A stretch of 64,000 bases of DNA, taken from CAWDXG01 sp963822115 (lineage in GTDB: Bacteria > Myxococcota_A > Polyangia > Polyangiales > Polyangiaceae). Location: positions 186,001-250,000 of the forward strand of contig CAWGGM010000010.1 of the NCBI GenBank assembly GCA_963822115.1, in the 5' to 3' direction. Shown here in pieces: positions 45,308 through 54,971 of the stretch (position 1 is its first letter; the number at the start of each line of letters is the position of its first letter). The notes under the pieces are model-generated. The model saw nothing but the letters and a program-made list of their open reading frames with translations. It was not told where the DNA came from and made no database searches. A program made the position numbers and the translations under genes.

Positions 45308-48300
45308 CTAGCGCCGCGGGTAACGCGCGCAGCGCAGCGGCCCGCCGCCATCGACGCAGACGGAGCCGGCGATCATGCCGAGCTTCGAGGCCTTGCCCAG
45401 AGCGTCGACCAGCGTGGGAGCGAGCAAGTGCACTTCGCTTGCACCGAAGCCCGACAGTCGTCCCCAGCACCGCACGCGTCCGTCGACACCCAGCGCACAG
45501 CTCGCGCTCCCGTTCGCGGATAGCGCGCGGGCAGCGGGCAGACCACGCACGATAGCGGGCGCGTTCCGATCCAGTCCCGTCCCGTCGCCGAGCTGGTCGG
45601 ATCGGTTGTTGCCCCAGCACAGCACAGCGCCCGTGGCGCGCAGCGCGCAGGTATGCTGATCGCCGACCGCCATGGCCGTGGCATCGGAGATCCCGGGCAC
45701 GGCCTTGGGAGACCGCGCATACGGAACACCACCGACACCCAGCTGACCGGCAGGGTTGTCGCCCCAGCACATCACCCGGCCGTCGAAGAGCAGTGCGCAG
45801 GCGTGGGCCAGCCCGATCGCAACGTCGCGCACAGGGCCAGGCATCGGCAGAGCCGCCGGCTGGGCGTGCGCTATCGTGCCGCCGAGCGAGCCCCAGCAGC
45901 TCAGCTTGCCCGCGCCATCGATGGCGCATGCGTACATCAGGCCGACAGCGATGTGCCGCGCGTTGGCAACGCCCGGCACCGGCTGCGGCTTCTGCAGCGG
46001 TTTCTTCGATTTCGGCGCATAGCCCAGCACTCCGCCCGCGCGGATGCCCCAGCACACCACGCCGCGCTTGGAAGTGATGGCGCAGCTCGCACTGGGCCCC
46101 CGCGATACCGCGAGCAGCCCGGAAGGCAGCTGCGGCAGCTTCTCACCCGGCGACTGGAGCGCGCCGTGCGACAGGACCGCGATCCGCTCGCCGAAGCGCC
46201 CGCGCGCAAGCGCCCCAAGCGAGCTCGCCATGGGCCTGTCGATGGTTGGCGCCGGCGGCTTCGGTGCCGGCGGCACGTCGGCGATGTTCCAGACGAGCAC
46301 GCTCGTGTCGCGGCCGGCCGACGCCAGCCGGCTTCCGTCAGGAGAGAATGCCAGCGCATTCACGTCGCCGGCGTGCCCCCGGAACACACCGCGCAGCTTG
46401 CGCGTAGCGATATCCCAGAGCTGTACGTCGCTGTCGGCTGCAGCCGCGAGTAGCTTGCCGTCGGGCGAGACGGCAATCGTTCCGCAGCAATCCCCGAGCC
46501 AGAAGCGTCGCGTGAGCCTATGCTGGGCGAGGTCCAGCGCCACGGCGCCATGCGAGCTGTCCGCGGCGATCAGCGTGCCCTTGCCGGCAAAAGCCAGGCT
46601 CTCGCCGTAGCCATCGAGCTTGGGAAGGGTCGTGCGCTGCCGCAACGTCTTCGTATCGACAAGCTCGACACGCGCGCCGCCTGGGTCGTAGCGGCCGGTG
46701 TAGACCGCCACCCGCTTCGAGTCGGAAGCCACCGCAAGCGCCCTCGCTTCGCCAACGTCAGCGGAAGCCAGCACCTGCCCAGCCGGCGAAACACGGAACA
46801 GCGTCCGATCAGACCGCAGCCGCAGTCGCTTGCTGCGCCGGAACCCACCGTAGCCGTAGCCCTTGTGCGTTGCCGCGATCAAATCGCCGTCGGGGGCGAA
46901 GACGAGCGCGGAGACGCGATGCGGAGCGCCGATGCGCAGCAGCTTGTCCTGGGGCGTCTGCGCGATCTCGAGATCGCGCCCGGCGATGGCCAGCCTCTCG
47001 CCGTTCGTCGACGCCGCGAGCTGTTCGCCCCGGCTGTACAGCACGGAGGAGCCGAGCGGCGCGCCGGTCCGCGGATCCCACAGCCGGAGCGAGCCACCGG
47101 CCGAGGCCAGGATCCGCCCGCGGTCGATGAACGCCAGCGCCGTCACCGGATGCCGGTGCCCCTGCGGCAGGTGGTAGCTCCGGCCGCGCACGAGCGCCGC
47201 CTGCGCCACGCGATAGAGCAGCAGCTTTCCATTCGGCGAAAACGCCAGCGGCTGTGCGTCGTCCGGAAGCTTCTGCACGCTGCCTGTGCTCGTATCGACC
47301 AGCCGCACGCCATGCTGCTGGTAGGTGAGCTGACGGTCATCCGCAGACACCAGCAGGCGCCCGCGGCCCACCATCAGCCCGCCGAGGCCCGGACCGGGAA
47401 AGCGGACGAGCGGTCGCAGCTTGCCCGTCTTCGTATCCAGCATGTCGACGCCGTTGCGCTTGCCCACGTAGGCGCGCCGGCCGTCGAACGAGAGCGCTAC
47501 GTCCGAGTACTCGAACGGCTTCTTGTCCGTGCCGAAGCTGTGCAGCACCCGGCCGCTGTGGAGATCGACCAGCTCCAGCACGCCGCTCCGGTTGATCGAC
47601 GCGAGCACGCCGAGCATGCCGTAGACATGCTTGTCGCGTTTCGGCAGCTTGCGCACGAGCGCGCGCGAACCGTCGCCGCTGAAGGCCTCGATGGCGTCGC
47701 TCGGCAGCTTCGTCGAGCGCTCGAGGCGCAGCGGGTCGAGCGACACGACGAACACGGTGTTGGCCGCGACGATGAGAGCGCGCTTGCCGTCCGCGCTGAC
47801 CTCGAGTCGACCGACCCACACCGGAGCGGAGTAGCTGCGTTTGCGCCCCTTTACCGTGGTGACCGGCAGCTTGAACAGCACTCTGCCAATCTCGCCGCCG
47901 CCGACGCGTGTGACCAGGAGCGCGTTGTGTCCAGCCTGCGTCGTTGGCCTGACCGTCAGCAGCTTTGTGCCGTCGGGCGTGAGCGTGGCGGCGTGCGGGC
48001 CGTGCAGCAGGCGCAGCGTGGTGCCCTTGACCACGTCGCGCAGCATCCCGTCGCCGTCCACCTTCTCGAGCGACAGGATGTTGCCGTCGTTGTCGATCGA
48101 CACCGAGGGCGGATCGGACAGGAAACGCATGCGCGTGGTACCGCAACGGGCGTGCGCGCCTCGGGGCAGCGGCGAGAGCGGGTCGACGATGGGCGGTGGC
48201 TCCGGCTCGGGCGGCGCCGAGGCCGACGCGACAGGGATCGCCCGCGGCGGAGGCGGCGGCGCCGGCGCAACGTGTGCCGGCCGCGCGCCTCCACAGGCTG

Positions 48301-48337
48301 GAAGCAGAGCAGCCACGGCGACAACCCAAGCGCGCAT
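45308..48337 (-). CDS. Lipoprotein with WD40 propeller and RCC1-like propeller
   Basis: 1009 residues. The signal peptide has lipobox LLPACG. A Pro-rich linker is followed by ~630 residues of beta-propeller repeats; clear WD40 motifs are FRGHAGDVNALAFSPDGSRL and DTSVLVWNI. The C-terminal ~280 residues have RCC1 repeats of the VCWG.....LG type (CAITSKRGVVCWG, CALLFDGRVMCWGDN, CALRATGAVLCWGNN). Both parts suggest protein interaction outside the cytoplasm. It is divergent from the gene at 48421 with 83 bases between. Confidence 0.87.
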   Translation of the reverse strand: MRAWVVAVAALLPACGGARPAHVAPAPPPPPRAIPVASASAPPEPEPPPIVDPLSPLPRGAHARCGTTRMRFLSDPPSVSIDNDGNILSLEKVDGDGMLRDVVKGTTLRLLHGPHAATLTPDGTKLLTVRPTTQAGHNALLVTRVGGGEIGRVLFKLPVTTVKGRKRSYSAPVWVGRLEVSADGKRALIVAANTVFVVSLDPLRLERSTKLPSDAIEAFSGDGSRALVRKLPKRDKHVYGMLGVLASINRSGVLELVDLHSGRVLHSFGTDKKPFEYSDVALSFDGRRAYVGKRNGVDMLDTKTGKLRPLVRFPGPGLGGLMVGRGRLLVSADDRQLTYQQHGVRLVDTSTGSVQKLPDDAQPLAFSPNGKLLLYRVAQAALVRGRSYHLPQGHRHPVTALAFIDRGRILASAGGSLRLWDPRTGAPLGSSVLYSRGEQLAASTNGERLAIAGRDLEIAQTPQDKLLRIGAPHRVSALVFAPDGDLIAATHKGYGYGGFRRSKRLRLRSDRTLFRVSPAGQVLASADVGEARALAVASDSKRVAVYTGRYDPGGARVELVDTKTLRQRTTLPKLDGYGESLAFAGKGTLIAADSSHGAVALDLAQHRLTRRFWLGDCCGTIAVSPDGKLLAAAADSDVQLWDIATRKLRGVFRGHAGDVNALAFSPDGSRLASAGRDTSVLVWNIADVPPAPKPPAPTIDRPMASSLGALARGRFGERIAVLSHGALQSPGEKLPQLPSGLLAVSRGPSASCAITSKRGVVCWGIRAGGVLGYAPKSKKPLQKPQPVPGVANARHIAVGLMYACAIDGAGKLSCWGSLGGTIAHAQPAALPMPGPVRDVAIGLAHACALLFDGRVMCWGDNPAGQLGVGGVPYARSPKAVPGISDATAMAVGDQHTCALRATGAVLCWGNNRSDQLGDGTGLDRNAPAIVRGLPAARALSANGSASCALGVDGRVRCWGRLSGFGASEVHLLAPTLVDALGKASKLGMIAGSVCVDGGGPLRCARYPRR

Positions 48338-48420
48338 AGGCGGCAAGTGACCCGGCACACCGTTGCTGTCAACCCGCGGCGTGGCACGCCGGGACGCGAT
48401 CGGTTAGCTTGGCGACCAGG

Positions 48421-49221
48421 GTGCAGAGGGTACAGCGAACGATCCATGGCCTGATGTGTGCGGGCGCACTGGCAGCTCTCGTGGGCTGCGCCGCTGCACC
48501 TGCTCCGCCGGCTGCAGCACCGACCGTAGAAGTGCCGAAGGCAACTGCCACGGCGCACGACACGACACCGCCCGCAGCGGACGAACCGCCCAAGGCCACC
48601 CAGCCGCCCGCCGCACGATCGGAAGAGAGCGTTGCAGAACATGCAGCCCAGCCGCCACCGATCGAGCCGCGCAAGACGGTCGCTAGCCGCGTGCTCGCAG
48701 AGCTGCACCGCGCACGGGCGGACGACGCGCGCGCGAAGAAGCTGCGCAACGAACAGCTGATGAAGAGGCTGCAGCCCCTGCCGGGAACCGTCGGCCAGGG
48801 AGGCTACGGCAGGGTCGTCGGCGGGCTCGGCCTGCGCGGCAGCGGCTACGGCACAGGCCATGGCAGCGGGCATGGCACGCGGGCCGGCGGAGGAGGCGCG
48901 GGTGTCGGGATCCTGGGGATGCTCTCCAACCCCCGCACGACCACGCTCGAGCTGCGGTCGGTCCGGGGCCCGCTGACCCGCTCGCAGATCAGCTGGAAGC
49001 TGCGTACGGCCCTGGCCGTGCGCGGCTGCGCGCGGGGCAACGCCTGGGCCACGTTCGAGCTCACCATCGACAAGGGCGCCGTGACGCGCGCCCACGTGGG
49101 ATCGAGCCAACCGGCCACCGCGAAGTTCCGTAGTTGCACCGAGCACATCCTCGGCCGGCTGCACTTCGCGTCGGCGGGCAAGACCGTCGTCCGCGCGACT
49201 CTACGCGTCAGCGCGAAATAG
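48421..49221 (+). CDS. Lipoprotein with AgmX/TonB-like C-terminal domain
   Basis: About 266 residues. The signal peptide has lipobox ALVGC. A Pro/Ala/Thr-rich linker, a Gly-rich stretch (GYGTGHGSGHGTRAGG) and a ~90-residue C-terminal domain follow: LTRSQISWKLRTALAVRGC, WATFELTIDKGAV, RSCTEHILGRLHF. This pattern resembles the AgmX/PglI C-terminal domain common in myxobacteria, but the match is weak. The start is uncertain among TTG 48409, GTG 48421 and ATG 48454. Confidence 0.72.
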   Translation: MQRVQRTIHGLMCAGALAALVGCAAAPAPPAAAPTVEVPKATATAHDTTPPAADEPPKATQPPAARSEESVAEHAAQPPPIEPRKTVASRVLAELHRARADDARAKKLRNEQLMKRLQPLPGTVGQGGYGRVVGGLGLRGSGYGTGHGSGHGTRAGGGGAGVGILGMLSNPRTTTLELRSVRGPLTRSQISWKLRTALAVRGCARGNAWATFELTIDKGAVTRAHVGSSQPATAKFRSCTEHILGRLHFASAGKTVVRATLRVSAK

Positions 49222-49332
49222 CCGTAGCGCATTTCACGCAGAAACGCGCGGCTTGTGGGATTGCGCTATGCTGCTTGTCGCGCCAGCTACGCTGGGCGCC
49301 TTGCATGGGCCTCACCGGCCCGGGAGGGCTCG

Positions 49333-50487
49333 ATGACTTCTCTTCGTGGAACGGCTTCGACGGCACTGCTACTGGCAAGCGCCCTGGCCACGGCCTGCGG
49401 CGGCAGCGTCAGCAGCAGCAACGCGGCGGGAGGGAGTGCCGGTTCGGCGGGCAACGCAGGCAGCGGCGGTCAGGGTGCGACCGGCGGCTACTCCGCCAGC
49501 GGCGGACAGGCCGGAACGGCCGGCACAGCTGGAGCGGCGGCCACGGGCGGCAGCGCCGGAATGGGCGGCGCCGGCGGACAGACGATCATCGCCGTGAAGG
49601 AGTTGTTCTTCGGCGACACCGATCCCAATGGAACGCCCGATCCGAACGCGTGGAGGAACATCGGCGAGAATCTCGACGGCCTCGACTCCACGCCCCAGGA
49701 CACGAACCATTGCATGCCGGTCGCCGGCGCCAATCCCGCGGATGTGAAGACCGACGGCGTCGGCGGTATCGACAACTCGTTCGGAGAGAACCTGTTGCCG
49801 ATATTCACTTCGCTGGCAGCGGACTTCTCGGGAACGGTCAACCAGTCCATCGCCGACGGCAGCTTCACGGAGCTATTCCGCTTCGACGGACTCATCGATC
49901 CCGCGCAGGCCCCGAACCAGCAGGGCATCCCGGCCTCGCTCTACGGCGGCGCGCCCAAAGGCTCGCCCGCGCTCTTCAACGGCACCGACGTGTGGCCGGT
50001 GACCAACGTCTCGGTCGTAAACAACAACGTCAACACCCCGAAAGTCACGTTCCCCGCCAGCTACGTCAAAAGCGGCTCCTGGGTGTCCGGCAACAAGGCC
50101 ACCTTCACGCTGCCGGTGGACGTGCAGGGCTACGAGCTCGATCTGCCGATCACGAACGCGAGGTTCAGGATGCGCATCGCGGGCGTCGGGACTTCCGCGT
50201 CGGCCAGCGCCGGCACGATCGCCGGTATCATCAAGACCACAGCGCTTGTCGACCAGTTCAAGAAGGTTGCGGGGTCCTTCGACCCGAGCCTGTGCAGTGG
50301 CTCGACGTTCGACAGCATCGCCCAGCAGCTCAGCGCGGCCAGCGACATCATGTCCGACGGCACCAACGGCGATCCGGCCAGGACCTGCGACGCCATCAGC
50401 ATCGGCATTGGCTTCAACGGCGCGGCGGTGAGGCTCGGCCCGGTCGCGCCGCCCGTTCCCGCGCCGCCCGATCCGTGCGCGCCGTGA
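49333..50487 (+). CDS. Myxobacterial-type lipoprotein of unknown function
   Basis: 384 residues. Lipobox LATACG, then a Gly/Ser/Ala linker of ~65 residues. The globular domain includes LFRFDGLIDPAQAPNQQG, FTLPVDVQGYELDLPI and the C-terminal CDAISIGIGFNGAAVRLG. Its composition and layout match lipoproteins often found as paralogues in Polyangiales, but I cannot assign a function. ATG 49333 has GGGAGGG upstream. Confidence 0.83.
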   Translation: MTSLRGTASTALLLASALATACGGSVSSSNAAGGSAGSAGNAGSGGQGATGGYSASGGQAGTAGTAGAAATGGSAGMGGAGGQTIIAVKELFFGDTDPNGTPDPNAWRNIGENLDGLDSTPQDTNHCMPVAGANPADVKTDGVGGIDNSFGENLLPIFTSLAADFSGTVNQSIADGSFTELFRFDGLIDPAQAPNQQGIPASLYGGAPKGSPALFNGTDVWPVTNVSVVNNNVNTPKVTFPASYVKSGSWVSGNKATFTLPVDVQGYELDLPITNARFRMRIAGVGTSASASAGTIAGIIKTTALVDQFKKVAGSFDPSLCSGSTFDSIAQQLSAASDIMSDGTNGDPARTCDAISIGIGFNGAAVRLGPVAPPVPAPPDPCAP

Positions 50488-50513
50488 ACGCGCATCACCC
50501 ATTCCGGACGCGC

Positions 50514-51980
50514 TCAGCTGCCGGGCATGCGCACCCCGCGGATCTGCAGTAGGCGCGTGGGGGCCTTCGACTTCCGGGTGTGGCGCGCGAGCGAGCGGAC
50601 CACCAGCCCCTCGTGCTTGCCGTCGACCAAGGCCTCGAGGTTCTCGCCGGGACGCACATGCGCGACCTCGACCTTCGGCACGAACACTGGCTGCACCCGG
50701 TCGACGTGTGTCCGCCTGCCGACCACGTTGCATACGGTCTCGTATTCGAGCGAAGCGTGGTTGCCATCGAAGTGCACGCCCGTCACGTGCCCCGTCTCGT
50801 AGCAGCTCTCGATGTCCTCGTTCGAGACGTTGGGGCGGAACGCCACCCGTGACAGCTTCTGCCCGCGGAAGGACCGCAACGTCGCCGTCACAGCCGCGAC
50901 GATGCCGCCCTCCATCTGGATCGAGCTCTTGCCCTCGCCGGTATCGAGCGCGCGGGTCAGATCCGGAAGCCGGTTCGAGCCCACGTAGTCGCTCGACGGG
51001 TCGACCTGGATGGGCGGCGGATCACCAAAGCGCGCCTTCAGCGTCTCGGGGTCGAGACCAGCGCGCTTCGCCCGCGTGTACAGCTCCCAGCTGTGACGCT
51101 CTTCCTGCATGGCCTTGTAGACCGCGGTTCCGGTCTCGACGCTGAACAGGTGCCGGCCTGCCGCTTTCTCCGCGAGCAGTCCGTTCTCGGCGCGCGCGCC
51201 AAGCTCGTCGCCCGCCGCGATGTACAGCAGTACCAGCTGCCGCGTCGTCTCGATCACAAACGGGTCGAAGCGGCACTCGTCGCTCTTGCACGTAGCGAAG
51301 TAGTCGGCGCGGAGCTTCCTGAGGCCCTGCACCAGATCGGCCGGCGCCTTGCTCTCTAGGCGCGCGTTCTTCGCCTGCGCCTCGATCGCGTCGAGCCTGT
51401 CGTACAGATCGCTGTGCGCCTGGAAGTAGGCATTGCGCTTCTGGACGACCCCGGAAACCGTTTCGACGTACATGTGATGCCGGCGCGGATCGAGCTTGTC
51501 CGCCGCGGCGATCACCTTCTGCTTCGCGCTCATCGCCGCGTCGACAAATGCGGTCTTGGCGTCGTCCGGGAGCTGGACGGACGCGAGCTGCTTCGCGAGC
51601 GCGCCGCGATCCAGAATGCCGGCGTAGTACGAGCTGACGCCCATCGCCAGCGGGAAGCTGCCGCATTCGCGGGAGCAATCGATGACGTTGTACGCCGCCG
51701 CGAGCATGTCCGGATGACGATCGTCGAACTTCTTGTGGCGCTTCTCGACGGCGATCGCCGCGTCGACCGGCGCACCGTAGAGGAACGAGCGGTCGCAGAT
51801 CCTGAGCAGCACGCTGTCTTCGGGCGTGTCGGTCTTCCAGGAGCTCTTCTTGCACTGCTTGCCGCTGTAGCGCCCACTGCCGGCCTGGTACCGACCGGGA
51901 GTCGTCACCTTCACGAAACCACACGCCGGCAGCAGCACCGCCACCGCGAAACCCACGAATCTCGACCAGCTCAACACCAC
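50514..51980 (-). CDS. Lipoprotein of unknown function
   Basis: 488 residues. The signal peptide (FVGFAVAVLLPAC) is followed by a mostly alpha-helical region with paired cysteines (IDCSREC, ATCKSDEC) and a more beta-rich C-terminal part (FRGQKLSRVAF, THVDRVQPVFV). No family is recognised. GTG 51980 directly precedes the signal. It is convergent with the lipoprotein at 49333. Confidence 0.78.
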   Translation of the reverse strand: MVLSWSRFVGFAVAVLLPACGFVKVTTPGRYQAGSGRYSGKQCKKSSWKTDTPEDSVLLRICDRSFLYGAPVDAAIAVEKRHKKFDDRHPDMLAAAYNVIDCSRECGSFPLAMGVSSYYAGILDRGALAKQLASVQLPDDAKTAFVDAAMSAKQKVIAAADKLDPRRHHMYVETVSGVVQKRNAYFQAHSDLYDRLDAIEAQAKNARLESKAPADLVQGLRKLRADYFATCKSDECRFDPFVIETTRQLVLLYIAAGDELGARAENGLLAEKAAGRHLFSVETGTAVYKAMQEERHSWELYTRAKRAGLDPETLKARFGDPPPIQVDPSSDYVGSNRLPDLTRALDTGEGKSSIQMEGGIVAAVTATLRSFRGQKLSRVAFRPNVSNEDIESCYETGHVTGVHFDGNHASLEYETVCNVVGRRTHVDRVQPVFVPKVEVAHVRPGENLEALVDGKHEGLVVRSLARHTRKSKAPTRLLQIRGVRMPGS

Positions 51981-52075
51981 CTCCAGCCGCGCCCGCGCAT
52001 ATCACGCGGCGCCTCCGGCCACCACGGCCTCGCGCCATCTGGCAGCAGCAACCGTGCTACGGTCGCGGCCGGCTC

Positions 52076-52792
52076 ATGCTTCCCCGACTGCTGCCTGGGT
52101 TGTGTTTCGTCGTGGCGCTCGCGTCCGCCGGCTGCGGCTCGTCAACGTCGTCCGCCAAGCCTGCCCCCACCCGCGACGCAGGCAGCGAAGCGAGCCCGAC
52201 CGCGGATTCGGGCGCGGAAGCCTCACCGGCCGACGCCGCAGCGGAAGCCGACGCCGCGGCGGCGAGCTGCGACGACAAGGCGAAGACCTGCGTCAGCTCC
52301 TTCGGTTCGCTGTTCACCAAGAGCGACGGGCGCGCCGACGGCACGCTGGTCGCGCTGGTACGCCCGGTGGATCAGCAATGCGCCATGCCGAACAGCACGC
52401 ACGTCGTGCTGGAGCTGTCGATGCAAGGCCAGGTGCAGAGGCTGGTGGTGTCGGTCAACGGTGTGGCCGTCGACACCGCGAGCGCGGCCCTGCTGGGCCC
52501 CGCCTGGGCCGAGGGCTGGCACGAGAACGTGACCCTCGACTACCCGTCGCAGCTCGGCGTGCACAGCACCGACTTCAAGACGGTCACGCTGGACGAGGGT
52601 GTCGCGTTCATCTGCGAGCATATGGCAATTGGCGCCAAGGTCTCGGTGTACGCCTACGCGGACGGCAGCAAGCCGAGCAGCGCCCACCAGGTCCACCGCA
52701 ACGACAACTACCCGGATGGCGCCATCGTGGTCGACCCCACCTCGAAGAGCCCGACCTACCTCCTGTTCCGCTACGCAACGCAGGTGTTCTGA
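52076..52792 (+). CDS. Lipoprotein of unknown function
   Basis: 238 residues. Lipobox ASAGCG, then an Asp/Ala/Ser/Glu linker. The domain is beta-rich (HVVLELSMQGQVQRLVVSVNG, VSVYAYADGS) and ends LLFRYATQVF. It is convergent with the CheY-like gene, whose stop lies one base away. No function can be assigned. Confidence 0.8.
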   Translation: MLPRLLPGLCFVVALASAGCGSSTSSAKPAPTRDAGSEASPTADSGAEASPADAAAEADAAAASCDDKAKTCVSSFGSLFTKSDGRADGTLVALVRPVDQQCAMPNSTHVVLELSMQGQVQRLVVSVNGVAVDTASAALLGPAWAEGWHENVTLDYPSQLGVHSTDFKTVTLDEGVAFICEHMAIGAKVSVYAYADGSKPSSAHQVHRNDNYPDGAIVVDPTSKSPTYLLFRYATQVF

Positions 52793-52793
52793 G

Positions 52794-53162
52794 TCAGCCG
52801 AGTAGCTCGCGAACCACACGCCGCAGCGTCGCCGGATCGATCGGCTTGGCCAGGAACTCGTCCGCGCCCGCGAGGAAGCCTCCGGCCCGGACCGGGCCCG
52901 AGTTGTCGCTGCTGGTCAGAACGACGCCCACGCGGGTACCGAAGTCCTCGCGCTCGCGGATGGCCTTGACGAGCTCGATTCCATCGATGTCGTCCATCCG
53001 GACATCGCTGATGACAAGGTCAATCGCAGGCGTGGCTGCCAGGATTTCCAGCGCAACACGGCCGCTGTCGGCTTCGAGGAAGTCGAATCCCATGCCGGCC
53101 AGGTGCACCTGGAGCACCTGGCGCACGGTCCTGCTATCATCCACCACCAGGATGAGCGCCAT
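52794..53162 (-). CDS. CheY-like response regulator
   Basis: 122 residues, a single receiver domain. The acidic pair is VVDDS, the phospho-acceptor Asp is in VISDVRMDD, the switch Thr in VLTSSD and the Lys in FLAKPID. It has no output domain. It is divergent from the chemosensory operon starting 115 bases away, so it may be the output regulator of that system. Met 53162 starts directly before the first strand; an upstream Met at 53174 is possible. Confidence 0.92.
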   Translation of the reverse strand: MALILVVDDSRTVRQVLQVHLAGMGFDFLEADSGRVALEILAATPAIDLVISDVRMDDIDGIELVKAIREREDFGTRVGVVLTSSDNSGPVRAGGFLAGADEFLAKPIDPATLRRVVRELLG

Positions 53163-53277
53163 TTCGACAAGCATAGCGCTGCCCAGCCGGCGGTCGAAAC
53201 CCGGAGTCCCTCGGCCCTGACCGTTGCGGGGAGGCGCCGGGCCAGGATAGGCTGTCCCGCTTCGGCGTGCTCTATCG

Positions 53278-53730
53278 ATGCAGACCTACCTCCTCTGCAA
53301 GGTCCATGGCGAGAGGTTCGCTTTCGAAGTCGAGAAGGTGGACGAGGTCGTGCGCATGCCCTGGGTCACCGAGGTGACCGAGACGCCCGTGGACGTCCGC
53401 GGCGTCGTGAACTTCCGCGGCAACACCGTGGCGGTCGTGGACCCCGCCTTCCGCCTGTGCGGCGAGGGCACCGAACCCGGCATCGACAGCTATCTGGTCG
53501 TGGTCCGCTACGACGAGACCCAGGTGGCGTTGATCGTCGACAGCGTGGAAAACCTCGCCGAAGCCACACCGAAGCCCGCGCCAGATGGGACGGAATCGCC
53601 TGGCTTCGTGCTGGGCTACTTCGACGACGGGCACGGTCTGACGACGGTCGTCGACGTGGCCGCGCTGCTCAAGGCCAACGTCCAGGCATTCGTCGCAGAG
53701 GCGCGCGCCACCCCGGCAGGTCGAGCATGA
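53278..53730 (+). CDS. CheW-like coupling protein 1
   Basis: 150 residues, one CheW domain: YLLCKVHGERFAFEVEKVDEV, TPVDVRGVVNFRGN and VALIVDSVENL. It links receptors to CheA. It is the first gene of the chemosensory operon; its stop overlaps the next start (ATGA). Confidence 0.93.
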   Translation: MQTYLLCKVHGERFAFEVEKVDEVVRMPWVTEVTETPVDVRGVVNFRGNTVAVVDPAFRLCGEGTEPGIDSYLVVVRYDETQVALIVDSVENLAEATPKPAPDGTESPGFVLGYFDDGHGLTTVVDVAALLKANVQAFVAEARATPAGRA

Positions 53731-54971
53731 CCGCGCGTCTGGCCCCCTCGATGCGTCTGATTGGAGTCATCCGCGAGATGTACGGGCTCGACCTGGGCGG
53801 ACACCGCATGTCGGCGCTGTTCGATTGCCTGGGCGCTGTGGACCACGACGTGGAGCGCGCTGCGGGCGACCTGCTGCAGAGCCCGGCGCGGCTGCGCGAG
53901 CTCGTCGAGTGCGCGACCAACAACGAGACGTACTTCTTCCGCCACGCCGAACAGCTGCTCGCCCTGCAGAGCCTGGTCGGCAAATCCGTCGCCGAACACC
54001 CGCGGTCATCGTTGCGCGTGTGGGTCGCCGGGTGTTCCTCCGGCGAAGAGGCGCTGTCGATCGCCGCGGTGCTGCGCGATGCGCTGGCGACCTCGCCGGG
54101 CACGAGCTTGAACGTGCTGGGGACGGACCTGCACCGCGGAATGCTGGAGAAGGCCAAGCTCGGCTACACGATGTGGTCGTTCCGCGGCGTGTCCCCCGAA
54201 GTCAGAGCAACCCACTTCGTCGAACGCGACGGCCGCTACCTGCCGTCCCAATCGCTGAGGTCGCTGGTGCGCTACCGGCGCCACAACCTGCTGGAAGGGT
54301 CGCCGGAGGCAGCTGCGTTCGATGTCGTGTCGTGCCGCAACGTGCTCATCTACTTCAACGACAAGATGGTCCGGCGCGCCATCGAGATCCTGTCGCTGGC
54401 GGTCGCGCCAGGCGGCTACCTGATGCTCGGGCCCGCCGAGAGCCCCGTGACGCCGCCGACAGGCTTCGAGACCGTCGTCCAGGGTGGAGTGGTGATGTTC
54501 CGGCGCAAGCGTGGGACGACCCTCCAGCCGCCGCCCCCGGAGTACAGGCCGGCGCGCTCGCCGCGCATCCAACCTGCTCGCCCGAGGACCGGAACGCGAA
54601 GCTCTGCTCGCCTGGAAAAGGAAATCCACTGGCCCGAGCACCCGGCACCCCCGACGCCCACGAGCCCGGAAGCGCACGTGGCCGAAGCCCTGGTTGCGCT
54701 CGAGAGCGGAGACAAGGACAGCGCGCTCGCCCGCCTGCACGCCGTGATCGTCGAGGCCCCGGACAACGCCATGGCGCACTACCTGGTCGGGTCGATCCTG
54801 GAATCCCGCGGCGAGGACGAGGCGGCCGAGCAGTACTACCGCCAGTCGCTGGTCGCGCTCGGCGAGACCGACGCAGCGCGGCCCGTCCCCTGCGGCGGCG
54901 GCATCACGGTCGGAGAGCTGGTGAACGTTCTGGCCCGTGTCCTCCACCTCCAGCGCGCGAGAACGTCGTAA
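53727..54971 (+). CDS. CheR methyltransferase with C-terminal TPR region
   Basis: 414 residues. CheR features are NNETYFFRHAEQL, VWVAGCSSGEEALSIA (SAM motif I) and VVSCRNVLIYF. A Pro/Arg-rich linker (~265-310) leads to a TPR-like pair (HVAEALVALESGDKDSALARLHAVI, MAHYLVGSILESRGEDEAAEQYY). It methylates receptor glutamates; TPRs on CheR are typical of non-flagellar chemosensory systems. The stop TAA overlaps the next ATG by one base. Confidence 0.94.
   Translation: MTARLAPSMRLIGVIREMYGLDLGGHRMSALFDCLGAVDHDVERAAGDLLQSPARLRELVECATNNETYFFRHAEQLLALQSLVGKSVAEHPRSSLRVWVAGCSSGEEALSIAAVLRDALATSPGTSLNVLGTDLHRGMLEKAKLGYTMWSFRGVSPEVRATHFVERDGRYLPSQSLRSLVRYRRHNLLEGSPEAAAFDVVSCRNVLIYFNDKMVRRAIEILSLAVAPGGYLMLGPAESPVTPPTGFETVVQGGVVMFRRKRGTTLQPPPPEYRPARSPRIQPARPRTGTRSSARLEKEIHWPEHPAPPTPTSPEAHVAEALVALESGDKDSALARLHAVIVEAPDNAMAHYLVGSILESRGEDEAAEQYYRQSLVALGETDAARPVPCGGGITVGELVNVLARVLHLQRARTS

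Noticed and set aside
45300..45319. CCGCGG-loop-CCGCGG hairpin between convergent genes as a terminator
   Set aside because: Only a 6-bp stem without a T-run; easily arises by chance at this GC content.
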